Positions 10,113 to 19,628 of a stretch of DNA of 32,115 nt are shown here, one piece after another. The stretch is taken from the NCBI RefSeq assembly GCF_947259555.1, contig NZ_CAMYMD010000021.1, positions 1 to 32,115 of the forward strand, written 5' to 3'. Within the stretch, counting starts at the first letter, position 1. Every line of letters begins with the position of its first letter. The notes beneath the pieces are model-generated. The model ran no database searches. It was not told where the DNA came from and saw only the letters and a program-made list of their open reading frames with translations. This DNA comes from an uncultured Roseovarius sp. (GTDB lineage Bacteria > Pseudomonadota > Alphaproteobacteria > Rhodobacterales > Rhodobacteraceae). Made by a program: the position numbers and the translations under genes.

Positions 10113-10663
10113 ATGACAGCCTTTCGCCGCTCCTGGGTGGAAAGTGCCAATTCCGCCGAAACCGAATTCCCCCTGAACAAACTGCCCTACGGGGTGTTTT
10201 CCACTGACGGCTCCGGCCCGCGCTGCGGCGTGGCCATCGGCGACCAGATCGTCGATGTGACGGCGCTGGAGGAGGCGGCCACCCTGACCGCTGGCGAGTC
10301 GCCCGTCTTCGCGCGGTCTTCGTGGAATGCCTTCATGGAGCTGGGGCCAGAAGCGTGGGCCGAGTTTCGCGATGCGCTGACGGCGCTGTTGACCGAAGGC
10401 TCGACGCTGCGGATGCGGGTGGAGCCCTGCTGGGTTCCGGCACGATTTCCGGGCCGACCAGGCCCGAGCGTGGCTCGCTGCTGGAGCTAAGCTGGGGCGG
10501 GAAGGAGCCGCTGGCGCTGGACACGGGCGAAACCCGGAGCTTCCTTGAGGATGGCGATACGCTGACGTTGGCGGGTGCCGCCAGGGGCGACGGGCTGCGC
10601 GTGGGATTCGGGCTTTGCGCGGGTAAGGTGCTGTCGGCGCTGGAGCATCCCTACAAGCGGTAA
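10113..10663 (+). pseudogene. fumarylacetoacetase with catalytic core deleted
   Basis: The first 100 or so codons (MTAFRRSWVESANSAETEFP, LPYGVFSTDGSGPRCGVAIG) are the SH3-like N-terminal domain of fumarylacetoacetase. Then, with a frame change near 10425-10435, the sequence jumps to the C-terminal end: LLGSGTISGP, LLELSWGGKEPLAL and RSFLEDGDTLTLAGAA, stopping at 10663. Roughly 230 residues carrying the metal-binding catalytic centre are missing. The enzyme would hydrolyse fumarylacetoacetate to fumarate and acetoacetate at the end of homogentisate degradation. Maleylacetoacetate isomerase and homogentisate dioxygenase are not in the window. Certainly non-functional. Confidence 0.85.
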
Positions 10664-10692
10664 GCGCCGGATACAGAACGGGAAACGCGAAA

Positions 10693-10718
10693 GGTCTGCC
10701 GAGGGGCAGGCCCTTTTT
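10693..10718 (+). terminator. intrinsic terminator after the fumarylacetoacetase remnant
   Basis: GGTCTGCC, a four-base GAGG loop and GGCAGGCC (one G-U pair) are followed by CTTTTT. It lies 30 bases after the stop on the same strand and would end the operon facing marR. Confidence 0.75.
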
Positions 10719-10817
10719 CGGACCGGGGGCTTCGGCGGATGGGAATTCCGCGTGCCCGGGGAATTGCATCTGACGTTTCCGCCAGCAGCCTGACCGGCCG
10801 CGTGATCCGCTTTGCCT

Positions 10818-11495
10818 TCAGGTCGCCCCGTGGAAGATGCCGGAGAGCCAGTCGGCATCGGGCGGGGTGCGCAGCAGCGGAATGACCGACAACCGCGCCA
10901 GAGTCTCGGCCTCCGGCAGCTCCAGCGAGGTGCCGGAGGCGTGGTCGAAATCGAGCCCCTGTGTCGTGTAGGATGCCAGCCCGTGCGGTGCCAGGATCAG
11001 GTAGCCCGCGATGCGCCCGGGATCGCCGGGAATGAGTATGCCCTCGCGCTGGCACCGCTCGATCGCCTGAAAGAGCGTTTCAAGGGAATCGGCGTTGAAA
11101 CGATTGCGGGCGCCGACTTCGTTGTTCGCCCCCCGGAAGCTGGCGAACATCAGCGAAAAGAACCCGGCATTCTCCCGCGCGAAACGCACATAGGCCGTGC
11201 CGATAGCATTCAGCTGATCGAGGGCGGTCGCGGGCGCCCGGCCCTGCGCCTCGGCCTGATAGCTGCGCAGCTTGTCGAAACCGCGCTCCATGAGCGCGTC
11301 GAGCAGCGCGGACTTGTCCTTGAAATGGCGATAGACCGACGGGTGCGTGACACCCACGGTCCGGGCAAGTTCCCGCAGCGAAAAATGCGGGCCATTGCGT
11401 TCAACCATCAGGTCAAGCGCGGCGTCCATCAGGGCCTTGGGCAGATCGTTGTGATGATAGCCGTCGGTTTTCGCGCTCTTCTGGGTGGCTACCAT
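10818..11495 (-). CDS. TetR/AcrR-family regulator
   Basis: Product of 225 residues. The N-terminal HTH is clear: MDAALDLMVERNGPHFSLRE, LARTVGVTHPSVYRHFKDKS, then ALLDALMERGFDKL. The C-terminal half (AYVRFARENAGFFSLMFASF) is the ligand and dimer domain of the TetR_C_33/WHG kind. It is divergent from the ABC importer/amidase genes and presumably controls them; a short palindrome at 11648-11658 could be its site. It is intact and so has lost most of its targets. The ligand is unknown. Confidence 0.85.
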   Translation of the reverse strand: MVATQKSAKTDGYHHNDLPKALMDAALDLMVERNGPHFSLRELARTVGVTHPSVYRHFKDKSALLDALMERGFDKLRSYQAEAQGRAPATALDQLNAIGTAYVRFARENAGFFSLMFASFRGANNEVGARNRFNADSLETLFQAIERCQREGILIPGDPGRIAGYLILAPHGLASYTTQGLDFDHASGTSLELPEAETLARLSVIPLLRTPPDADWLSGIFHGAT

Positions 11496-11647
11496 TACGG
11501 CCTCCTGTCCTGATTTGTCGTCCGTCCGGCCCGGTTATTTGCCATCGGCTTATGCTATGGCGCCGGGTCACACAAGCCGCGGGGCGGATCGTCAAGAGGG
11601 GTTAATGCAAAGAATCGTTGACGTGTGTATATCTTTTGCGGAAAAGT

Positions 11648-11658
11648 TACCAGTGGTA
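11648..11658. promoter_or_regulatory. short palindrome upstream of the importer genes
   Basis: TACCA-G-TGGTA lies in the 225-base gap between the tetR gene and the substrate-binding protein, 62 bases before the latter's ATG. A TTGACG at about 11619-11624 could be a -35 element. Arm length is small, so this is only suggestive. Confidence 0.3.
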
Positions 11659-11720
11659 GCATACGATGCCGACAAGAAGTCGCACACCCAAGAAAATGCC
11701 GCAGGACAGGGAGAGAGAAC

Positions 11721-13012
11721 ATGACCATCAACGATAGCCGCTGGGGCGTATCCCGCCGAGGCGTTCTGGGATACGGGGCGGCGGCAACCGTCAGCGGGCT
11801 TTTTGCACCAGCTATCGCCTGCGCATAAGGGTCCACGGTCAAAATCGGATATATCGGGTCGCTGTCGGGTTTCCGGTCAGCCTTTGGCGAGACGGAATCC
11901 TGGACCATCGAGCGGATGAAGCGGCATCTGGCGAACGGGCTGAGCCATAACGGCAAGACTTATGACGTCGAACTGGTGATCCGCGACAACCAGTCCGACG
12001 TGAACCGCTCGGCCACCGTCGCGCAAGAGCTGGTGCTGCGCGAACGCTGCAACCTGATTCTGGTACAGGACGGCGCCGCGGCGATTGCCATTGGCGAGCT
12101 GGCCGATGCGCGCCGGGTGCCGACGATCTCGACCATGATGCCCTGGCAAGGCTGGATGTTCCCGCGTGGCGGCAATCCGGACAAGGGCTTCCCCTAAACG
12201 TTCCACTTCTTTGCCGGGTCGGACACGGTGCTGACCATTTTGTCCAGATGTTCGACATGCTGGATACCAACACGCAGGTTGGCACGCTTTACCTCGACAC
12301 CCCCGCCGGACAGGGCCTGATGCATTCCAAGGCCGGTCTGCCGGCGGCGCTGAAGGCCGGTGGCTATGACGAGATCACCGCGGGCAAGTTCCAGGAAGCG
12401 ACCAACGACTTTTCCTGCGCCGTCGCCCAGTTCCGCGAGGCGCAGGCGGATATCCTGTCGGGCTTCATGTATCCCAACCACTTCATTCCGTTCTGGAACC
12501 AGGTGGCCCAGGCAGGGCTGACTCCCAAGGCCTGTGCGATGGCGGCGGCGTTCCTGTTCCCCGGCCCGCTGGCCGCCCTGGGCGATACCGTCGACGGGCT
12601 GGCGACCGAAGTCTGGTGGACGCCGCGCTTTCCGTTCGGGTCGTCGATCGCGGGTCAGTCGGCCGGTGATCTGGCCGCCGAGTGGGAAACCGATACCGGC
12701 GCACAGTGGACGCAGCCGCTGGGCTATGGCCATGCGCTGTGGGAGGTCGGGCTGGCGGCGATTGCCAATGCCGCAGATCCGCTCGACCCCGATTCGCTGC
12801 GCGACGGCATCGCCGAGCTTCAAGCCAAGACCGTGGCGGGTCCGGTCGATTTCGCCCACAGCCCGGTCAAGAGCGTGGCGATGACCGGTATCGGCGGCGG
12901 CCAGTGGCGCACGCTCGGGGGCAAGCATCCCTATGAATTGCAGGTGGTGAACAACGCCACCATGCCGCAAATCGCGCCGGATGCCGAAATGATCCCGTTG
13001 GGCGGTGCCTGA
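11721..13012 (+). pseudogene. ABC importer substrate-binding protein with two stops and a frameshift
   Basis: The ATG at 11721 follows GGGAGAGAG and opens a Tat-like signal (VSRRGVLGYGAAATVSGLFA). A TAA at 11826-11828 interrupts it just before the mature start; the same frame goes on as GSTVKIGYIGSLSGFRSAFG, typical of LivK/amide-binding receptors. A second TAA at 12195-12197 (probably a Tyr codon in FPYTFHFF) and a lost T near 12238-12243 (FVQMFDML expected) move the rest into another frame, which runs QVGTLYLDTPAGQGLM to the end at 13012. Joined, the pieces give a protein of about 430 residues. The following livG overlaps its stop (TGATG). Neighbours suggest an amide-type substrate. Confidence 0.85.
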
Positions 13013-13530
13013 TGACGCGGCCGGAAACGGTATTGCTGCAGGTTCAGGGGGCGACAAAGCGGTTCGGGGCTATCCGTGCCGTGGATGGGGTCGACCTGGA
13101 CCTGCGGATCGGCGAAAGCGTCGGGCTGATCGGGCCGAACGGTGCCGGCAAGAGCACCTTGCTGGCGCTGCTGGCGTGCGATCATTCGATCAGCGACGGC
13201 AGCCTGAGCTTTGAGGGGCGCGATGTGACACGCATGGCGCCGCATGCAAGGGTCGTCGCCGGCATCGCCCGCGCCGCGCAGATCCCGCAATGCTTCGCCC
13301 GGCTCAGCGTGCATGACAACGTGTTGCTGTCGGCCCTGTTCGGGGCCGGCCTGCATCGCCAGGACGCCGAAGGCTGCTGCGCCGACACCCTGCGGCAGGT
13401 GGGGCTTGGCGACAAGGCGGGCACGATGGCCGGGGCGCTCGGGCTTCTGGATCGCAAGCGGCTGGAACTGGCCAAGGCGGTGGCGGCACGCCCGCGCGTG
13501 TTGCTGCCGGACGATATCGCTGCACATTGA
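13012..13530 (+). pseudogene. livG: LivG-type ABC ATPase, C-terminus deleted
   Basis: The frame gives 172 residues of a branched-chain-type importer ATPase: Walker [10 protein letters not shown] near residue 43, then IARAAQIPQCFARLSVHDNV and LLDRKRLELAKAVAARPRVL. It reaches LLPDDIA, where Walker B (LLLDE) would stand, and then runs directly into the beginning of the next ATPase gene in another frame. The C-terminal third (Walker B, H-loop, membrane-domain contacts) is lost. The signature LSGGQ is also absent: the text before LLDRKRLELAKA reads MAGALG. It is one of two ATPases expected in such a transporter. Confidence 0.8.
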
Positions 13531-14119
13531 GGGGCTGTCGGTCTGGCACGGCCAGTTCCGCGCGCTCTCGGATGCGACGATGAGCGTCCAGGCGAGGCGG
13601 TCCGTCGCGCTGGTGGGCGCGAACGGGGCCGGGAAATCCACGCTGTTGCGGCTGCTTTGCGGGCTGGTGCCCGACTGGCAGGGCACGATCACGCTGGACG
13701 GCACGGCGCTGCCCAAAGGCAACCCGCGCGCGGCTTCGCGCTGCGGGTTGGCATTGGTGCCCGAGGGGCGGCTGCTGTTCGACAGCCTCAGCGTCGAGGA
13801 AAACCTGATGATCGGCCGCAATGGCCCCTGGGATCTGGCCACGGTCTATGGCCTGTTCCCAGCCCTGGCCGAGCGGCGCAGACAGCGCCCCGCCACCCTG
13901 TCGGGCGGGCAGCAGCAGATGCTGGCCATCGGTCGGGCGCTGACCTCGAACCCCGATATCCTGTTCTGTGACGAGATTTCACTGGGTCTGTCGCCGATGG
14001 TGGTGTCCGAGGTCTATGCCGCGCTAGCTGCGGTCCGCGCCCAGGGCGTGTCGCTGGTGATCGTCGATCAGGACGTCACCCGCGCCTGCGCTGCCGCCGA
14101 CGAGGTGGTGGTGCTGGGC
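13520..14119 (+). pseudogene. livF: LivF-type ABC ATPase, lacking its start and fused to LivH
   Basis: From about 13520 a new frame reads LHIEGLSVWHGQFRALSDAT without a start codon. The nucleotide-binding core is otherwise whole: Walker A GANGAGKST, signature LSGGQQQMLAIGRAL, Walker B ILFCDE and an IVDQDVTRA switch region (Gln-Asp where His is usual, DQD). The last residues ADEVVVLGS pass without a stop into LivH sequence. LivF normally ends about 20 residues beyond this point. Start and end are both lost, so an independent product is unlikely. Confidence 0.75.
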
Positions 14120-14275
14120 AGTATCGGATCGATCCGCGGTGCCCTGGCGGCGGGGCTATTGCTGGGCCTTACCCAGGTCGTCAGCGCGCGCTTCGATGGC
14201 AATGCCGGGCTGCTTTACGTGCATCTGGTGGTTTTCATCACCCTGGTGCTGCGCGCCATCTCGGGGAGGCTGATC
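14105..14275 (+). pseudogene. livH: C-terminal scrap of a LivH-type permease
   Basis: In frame with livF, VVVLGSIGSIRGALAAGLLL followed by GLTQVVSARFDG and HLVVFITLVLRAI is the last part of a LivH permease, which normally has about 290 residues. LivH proteins carry a VVVLGGLGSIxGAL segment, and the preceding LivF also has VVVLGS, so the fusion lies in sequence common to both. About 80% of the permease is missing. Confidence 0.65.
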
Positions 14276-15003
14276 GTGGCCGTTCTCGGCGCGACGCTGA
14301 TCGACTCCGGCTCGCACTTCCTGCTCTGCGAGGTGCTGGTGATCATCCTGCTGGCGCAGATGTGGAACCTGCTGGCCGGGTTCGCCGGGCAGATCTCGCT
14401 GGGCCATCAGGCCTTTGTGGGCCTTGGCATCTATACGCTGTTTTTCGTGGCCCACCAGACGGCGATCCCGCTTTGGCTGGTTCTGGCCGTCGTGCCGCTG
14501 CTGGTCGGATTGGTGGCGATCCCGCTGGGGATGGTGATGTTCCACCTCAAGCATGCCTATTTCGCAGTTGGCATGTGGGTGGTGGCCGAGATCCGGATGC
14601 AGCTTGCGGCCAAGGCACAATGGCTGGGCGGCACCCGCGGCATGATCCTGCGCCCCGGCGGCGAGATGCTGTCCGGAGAGCCGGAGCGCCCGGCCTTTGC
14701 CATCGCCGCCTTCGGCGCGGTGGCGCTGGTGGTGGCGCTGCGGGTGTTCCTGCGCACCAAGCCGGGCCTGGCGATGCTGGCCCTGCGCGAAAACGAAGCC
14801 GCGGCGATCAGCGCCGGGGTGGATGTGCGCCGCCTGCACCTGATCCTGCTCTGCCTGACGGCGGCGGGCACGGCGGCGGCCGGGTATTCCGGCGGGCAAT
14901 ACTGAATTGTGATGGGCGTGTCGGCCGTGGTGGTGCTGCTTTTGGCGCCGCGCGGCCTGTGGCTGGCGATCGCGGGCCGGATCGGCGCGGTCGAACGCTG
15001 GAG
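14276..15003 (+). pseudogene. livM: LivM-type permease, internally deleted and stop-containing
   Basis: Still in the same frame, hydrophobic helices typical of LivM follow: LLCEVLVIILLAQMWNLLAG, FAGQISLGHQAFVGLGIYTL and AYFAVGMWVVAEI. The cytoplasmic coupling segment TKPGLAMLALRENEAAAISA and GVDVRRLHLILLCLTAAGTA are present. A TGA at 14903-14905 interrupts it; then VSAVVVLLLAPRGLWLAIAG, the normal LivM tail, continues in frame. Two or three helices between are missing, so a deletion joined AAGYSGG to the tail. The tail then overlaps amidase sequence in another frame near 15000. Confidence 0.75.
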
Positions 15004-16351
15004 CATCTGCTGGCGCGTCAGGCCCGGCTCGATGGCGAGACCAACGCCGTGATCGAGCTGAACGCCGAAACTGCGCTTGAGGCCGCGCGCGAAGCGGATG
15101 CGCAACGCGATGGCACCCGCCCGCTGAACGAGTTGCCGATGACGATCAAGGACACCTATGAGGTGGCCGGTTTCTACGCCACCGCCGGGATCCCTGATCT
15201 GGCCGGGCATCGCCCCGAGCGCGATGCCGATGCCGTCACCCGCCTGCGTGCCGCCGGGGCGGTGATCTATGGCAAGACCAATGTGCCGGTCGCGGCATCG
15301 GACCATCAAAGCTACAACCCGATCCACGGTCTCACCCGCAATCCCTGGAACCCTGAGCGCACGGTCGGCGGGTCCTCGGGCGGGGCGGCGGCGGCTTTGG
15401 CGGCGGGTTTCACGCCGCTGGAACTGGGCAGCGATATCGGCGGCTCGATCCGCATCCCGGCGCATTACTGCGGAGTCTGGGGGCACAAACCCAGCTATGG
15501 AATCGTGCCCTCGCGCGGCCATATCCCGCCCATGCCCGGCGCGCTGCCGCCCTCGCCCCTGGCGGTCTGCGGGCCGCTGGCGCGCTCGGCCGAGGATCTG
15601 GACCTGGCGCTTGGGCTGTTGACCGGGGGGGCAGGGCGCCTGGACGCTGACCTTGCCGAAACCGCGCCATGACCGCCTGTCGGATTTCCGCGTGGCCGCG
15701 CTGACCGAAGGTTTCCCGGTGGACCCGGCCTATGCCGCCGCGATCGGCGGTTTTGCCGATGCGCTTGCCAGCGAGGGGGCCCAGGTTACCCGTCTGTCCG
15801 CGCCGCCGATGCATATGCAAGGCAGTGACGCGCTTTAAATCGACATGCTGTTCGCGGTGATCGGTGCCGGACTGCCCGAACCGGAGCTGGCCGCCTACGA
15901 GGCCGCCGCCGCCGCGCACCCCGACGGCAACCTGCCGCGGCAGATCGCCCGTGCGGTGCGCGCCAGCATGGTCGATTTCGCCGCTCTCGCCGAACGGCAG
16001 GCCCGGCTGATTGCCGCCTGGGGCGACTGGTTCGCCGACTACGACGTGCTGCTGTGCCCGGTCGCGATGGGCACGGCCTTTCCGCATCAGATCGGCGACG
16101 GCCACGGCCCGGCAACCCAGATAGGCCGGGTATTGCAGGTTGGCGATAAGACACGGCCCTACAGTGAAAACCTGTTCTGGCCGGGGCTGGCCACACTGGC
16201 GCATTTGCCGGCCACAGTGCGTCCGCTGCCCGAATTGCTGGGCGGGCTGCAGATCGTCGGGCCGCTGCAGGAAGACCGCTCGCCGTTGGCTTTTGCCAAG
16301 GCTTGCGACGCCGCGTTCGGCGGTTTCAGGGCGCCGGATATGTCCGGCTGA
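14998..16351 (+). pseudogene. amidase-signature enzyme, truncated start, frameshift and stop
   Basis: Amidase sequence begins without a start codon at TLEHLLARQARLDGETNAVI. The Ser-cisSer-Lys triad is visible: Lys in ELPMTIKDTYEVAG, cis-Ser in VGGSSGGAAAALAAG and the nucleophile region GSDIGGSIRIPAHYCG. A seven-G run at 15625-15631 is the likely site of a frameshift, after which LPKPRHDRLSDFRVAALTEG continues. A TAA at 15836-15838 (Tyr expected in DALYIDMLF) breaks it again before the end at 16351. The first 25-30 residues and any promoter are gone. It probably hydrolysed an amide brought in by the adjacent importer. Confidence 0.82.
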
Positions 16352-16465
16352 AGAGTGGGCGGCCCGTCCGCAACCGAAGAAAGAGACCACACCCGCTGCC
16401 CAACTCACGGCGGTGGACCGGCGGAGTTGTGCCGCCACACAAGAAAGCCAACGGAGGAGGGACAC

Positions 16466-17581
16466 ATGAAGATCAGAACCATGTTGAGCTGCGGGGCAAT
16501 CGCCTGTTGCCTGAGCGCGGGCGCCGCAATGGCGCAGGACGGCCCGCCCGAAGCGGGACCGCCGCCGGGCATGCCGCCATTGCCGCCCGGTTTACTGGCC
16601 CAGATCAATCTTGGCCGGGCGGGCCTTTTGGCATCGTTCTACTCGCATGAACAATGGGGCACGACCCAGGGCCGCATCGGCCAGTCGCGCAGCACCATCG
16701 CCGCCGCCAGCGCGCCCGGCGGGCCGACCTCCGGCTTCGAAGACGGGTCCACGGATCCTGTTGTGTCGCTCTCGGTGCAAAAGGCGCTGCCGGACGGCAA
16801 ATCCTACCTGTGCGTCAAGGGGACACTCGCTCTGCCCAACGGCCGGGTCAACCTGATTGAGCAGGACGGGGACAACCCCAGCCTTTTTATTAATTACATG
16901 ACATTTCCGAACCCCGACACGATGCTCAGCTTCGGCGTCTTCACCGAGCAGTTAGATATCGACGAGGCCGGGTCCGGCTCGGAGGTGCGCGACGGGTACG
17001 GGATCCGCGCCGATGTGCTGCGCAAGTTCAACGACAATTGGGTCGCCTTGGCGCGGGCGGAATATTCTTGGGGCGAATCCGATATCCGGGTTCCCGCCAT
17101 CGGCTTCCGGCATGTGCAGGACGATGACCGGTTCTATGCCCAGGCCGAACTGATCGGCACCTTCGACCGCGATCATATTGCGGCCCTGCCCGAGGGCTGG
17201 GTCCTGCGGCCGGTTCTGGGGGGATAACTTCTAGCATAACAGCATCGAGGCGACCCCGGCCAGCTTTGGCCGCGTCAGCTCGGGTGTGGTCGGCAGTACC
17301 GAGGATTACGGCATGGTCTGGGCCAATGGGCCAATATCGGAGTGCAGCAGCAGATTGTCCCTGGCAAGTGGGCGTTCAATGCCTGGCTCGGGCTTGAACA
17401 TGAATATGTCAACGATCTCGACGCCCTTGTGGATGAGGACACCTACGTCGCCGGACAGATCGGGACAATATTCACGGCAAAATCCGGCCAGCAGCTTGTG
17501 CTCAACTATACACGGCACCAAGGGGTGAATGGCAACCGCTGGAACCAGATGTTTCTCGCAACGCTCAACATTCCGTTCTGA
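16466..17581 (+). pseudogene. outer-membrane beta-barrel protein, broken
   Basis: A strong ribosome site (GGAGGAGGG) precedes ATG 16466, and a signal peptide follows (MKIRTMLSCGAIACCLSAGA, cut after AMA). The mature part begins with a Pro-rich stretch, then alternating barrel strands (NDNWVALARAEYSWGESDIR). A TAA at 17225-17227 ends the first frame; the next piece (SIEATPASFGRVSSGVVGST) is in a second frame, and from about 17330 the third piece (QQIVPGKWAFNAWLGLEHEY) is back in the first. It ends LATLNIPF; a terminal Phe is the usual BAM recognition signal, so 17581 is the true end. Role unknown; a porin for aromatic or amide substrates is possible from context. Confidence 0.7.
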
Positions 17582-17593
17582 GCGATCCAGCCC

Positions 17594-17624
17594 CATGCCG
17601 GGCGTTGCACATACGCCCGGCATG
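17594..17624 (+). terminator. perfect 11-bp hairpin after the barrel gene
   Basis: CATGCCGGGCG, a nine-base loop and CGCCCGGCATG, 12 bases after the barrel stop. There is no T-run, so it is a weak intrinsic or a Rho-assisted terminator. Confidence 0.5.
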
Positions 17625-17990
17625 AAGCAGGCTTCCACGGATCATTCCGGGGCTATCCCCTATCACTCCAGAACCCGAAGATTTTGGCCTGATACCAGCG
17701 GCCCGACCGGCTAACTCATCCTGCCAACGCCCATGTCCCCGGCGCGCGCATCAAGCCCTCCGGGATTTCTTCGCGTCGAGGCCCGCAGGTTTGATGAGCG
17801 GGCAGAGACGGGCAAAGGCGCGAACAGGCACCGGAAACGGCCGTTGGTCTGAGGGGGTGCGGAGATTGCCGGTGACCTGAACGCGAGAATCCCGCCACGT
17901 TTTGGGGGTGATTTCCCGGAAGCGCGCAGTCGGATCAGGTGGATACGGCGTGGGATGTCCCGGGATCGAGGCGTGATGGACAACGTCCTC
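17625..17990. other. no recognisable gene
   Basis: A 366-base stretch between the barrel remnant and the demethylase remnant. A 90-codon frame on the minus strand (17711-17983) is rich in Arg, Pro and Ser and resembles no family I know. It may be IS-derived debris, but I cannot support that. Confidence 0.4.
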
Positions 17991-17993
17991 CGG

Positions 17994-19501
17994 TCATCCT
18001 GTATGCCGCCAACGGGCGGGGCTCATCTTTTTAGGGCGGAACTCAGGCGGGCGCGATAATGTGATCGCGCCCGCCTGACCCTGCAACAGGGACGACTTGG
18101 ACCGCCAGCTGTCGGCGTAGTTTTCGCGCGCCTCGGCCGCATAGGGCGTCGGCGATACGCGCACCCGGATCTCGGCCTGCTTGTGCCCTTCTGTCGAGGT
18201 CTTGCCCGAGCCGCCATCCGGCTCGCCCCAGACCAGCGCCAGCACGTCGCCGACCTGCACATCCTGCGCGACCACGCCAAGGCTCAGCAGGCAGCGTTCG
18301 TTATAGGAATAGCCGTTGAACATCGACATGCCGACCATTTTGCCGTCGCGCAGGATCATGTCCGCCGAGGACGGGGCATAGTTGGGCACCGGGAAGTCGA
18401 TCCACTTGTAGGCGTCGCCCCTCTCGAAATTGGCGGCGATGACTTTCATCACGTCCTCGGAATTCCACTCGAAGGTGACCTTCTTGCGCTTTGCCCCTTC
18501 GGCCCTGAGCTTCTCAAGCGCGGCCTTGCCGACAAAGTCGTCCTTCTTCCAGCCGATATAGAAATCATAGCCCAATTCGAACGGGTTGACGTAGTAATCC
18601 TCGATATTGTCGGACACAAAGCTGCCGCCGATCGAGCCCGCGGCCTCGTAGCTGTCGGCGCCCAGCCACTGGCGATACTCGGCCAGCATGCCGTCGCCGG
18701 TATAGATGCCGGGCAGCGGGCTGGGGATCCAGCCGGATTCCACCGTGTTGGTCGAATAGGCGCGGCTGCCGCATTGCACCAGAGTCACCCCGGCGTCGCG
18801 GGCGGCCTGGAGGATGGTCGAATGGATGTAATCCTTGTCCTTGTGGGGTCCCCAGATCTCCAGCCCCGGCGCGCCGGACATGCCGTGGCGCAGCGCCTGC
18901 ACCTTCTTCGACCCGATATTGATCCAGTCGACATGGAAGAACTTGATGTCCGGGATCGGGCCGCCATTCATCTTTTCAAAGATCTTCGGCGCGTCCGGCC
19001 CCTGGATCTGGAACCGGTAATGCTCGCGCAGCACGCACTCGCCCTCTCGGGGCGGCTGGGGCTGCGCGGATCGTAGCGCAGGCGCACGTTCCATTTGCCA
19101 TGGGCGGCGCAGAACATCAGCCAGTTCGAGGTCGGCGCGCGCCCGACCAGGACGAACTTGTCCTCGCGCTCGCGGAAAATGATGTGGTCGCCGATCACAT
19201 GGCCGTTCGGTGTGACCGGGACATAGTGCTTGGCGCGGTTGAGCGCGAAATTCCCGAAGGCGTTGATGCCGTGCCAAGCCAGGAATTCCCCGGCCTGCGG
19301 GCCTTCGACGATGAGTTCGTCCATATGGTGGCTCTGGTCGAAGAGATCCGCGCTGTCCCGCCAGGCGCGCTGTTCGTCACGCCAGTTCGAGAATTCCGGC
19401 GCCACGACCGGATAGACATACATCCCGATTTTAGAGTTTCGCAGGACCGAAACGATGTTTCCGGATTCCTGAATTACACCTTACAGGCTCGATGCCGCCA
19501 T
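17994..19501 (-). pseudogene. ligM: LigM/DesA-like tetrahydrofolate-dependent O-demethylase, broken
   Basis: Joined frames align along their length with what I recall of LigM, which moves the methyl group of vanillate to tetrahydrofolate, giving protocatechuate (GcvT-like fold). Landmarks are YVYPVVAPEFSNWRDEQRAW, YVPVTPNGHVIGDHIIF, LRHGMSGAPGLEIWGP, SGWIPSPLPGIYTGD and FVSDNIEDYYVNPFELGYDF. The true start is ATG 19501, nine bases after GGAGG; codon 7 is TAA (19481-19483), after which SVLRNSKIGMYVYPV matches the LigM N-terminus. One base is lost in a run at 19049-19052. The frame also runs about 25 codons beyond the expected end, through a strong hairpin. A restart at ATG 19423 is unlikely to rescue it because of the frameshift. 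Confidence 0.85.
18043..18078 (-). terminator. 15-bp perfect hairpin at the expected end of the demethylase
   Basis: TCAGGCGGGCGCGAT, a six-base loop and ATCGCGCCCGCCTGA. It lies inside the current reading frame but just after the point where LigM relatives stop, so it was probably the gene's terminator before the stop codon was lost. No T-run follows on either strand. Confidence 0.5.
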
Positions 19502-19522
19502 GGTGAAGTCCTCCCTTTGCAA

Positions 19523-19538
19523 TCAATGTATACATTGA
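19523..19538. promoter_or_regulatory. GntR operator in the demethylase promoter
   Basis: TCAATGTATACATTGA is a perfect 16-bp palindrome 21 bases upstream of the original demethylase ATG. Its ATGTATACAT core recurs twice at the start of the neighbouring gntR gene. The GT-AT-AC core fits FCD-type GntR (FadR/VanR) sites. Confidence 0.75.
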
Positions 19539-19628
19539 CATCGATTTTTGAGAGAAACTGCAAGCGAATTCCTGCAAATTGAATACACTTTTGCCGAACC
19601 GCCCCAGCATCGCCGCCAGATCAGCACA

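Noticed and set aside
12194..13057. Minus-strand open frame opposite the substrate-binding protein
   Set aside because: The plus-strand pieces match an ABC binding protein; the antisense frame is only open because of base composition.
14362..15672. One long 436-codon plus-strand gene
   Set aside because: Only its second half (from about 14998) is amidase; the first half is an off-frame shadow of the LivM remnant.
17711..17983. Minus-strand 90-codon frame as a gene
   Set aside because: Composition is Arg/Pro/Ser-heavy, there is no plausible ribosome site and no recognisable family.
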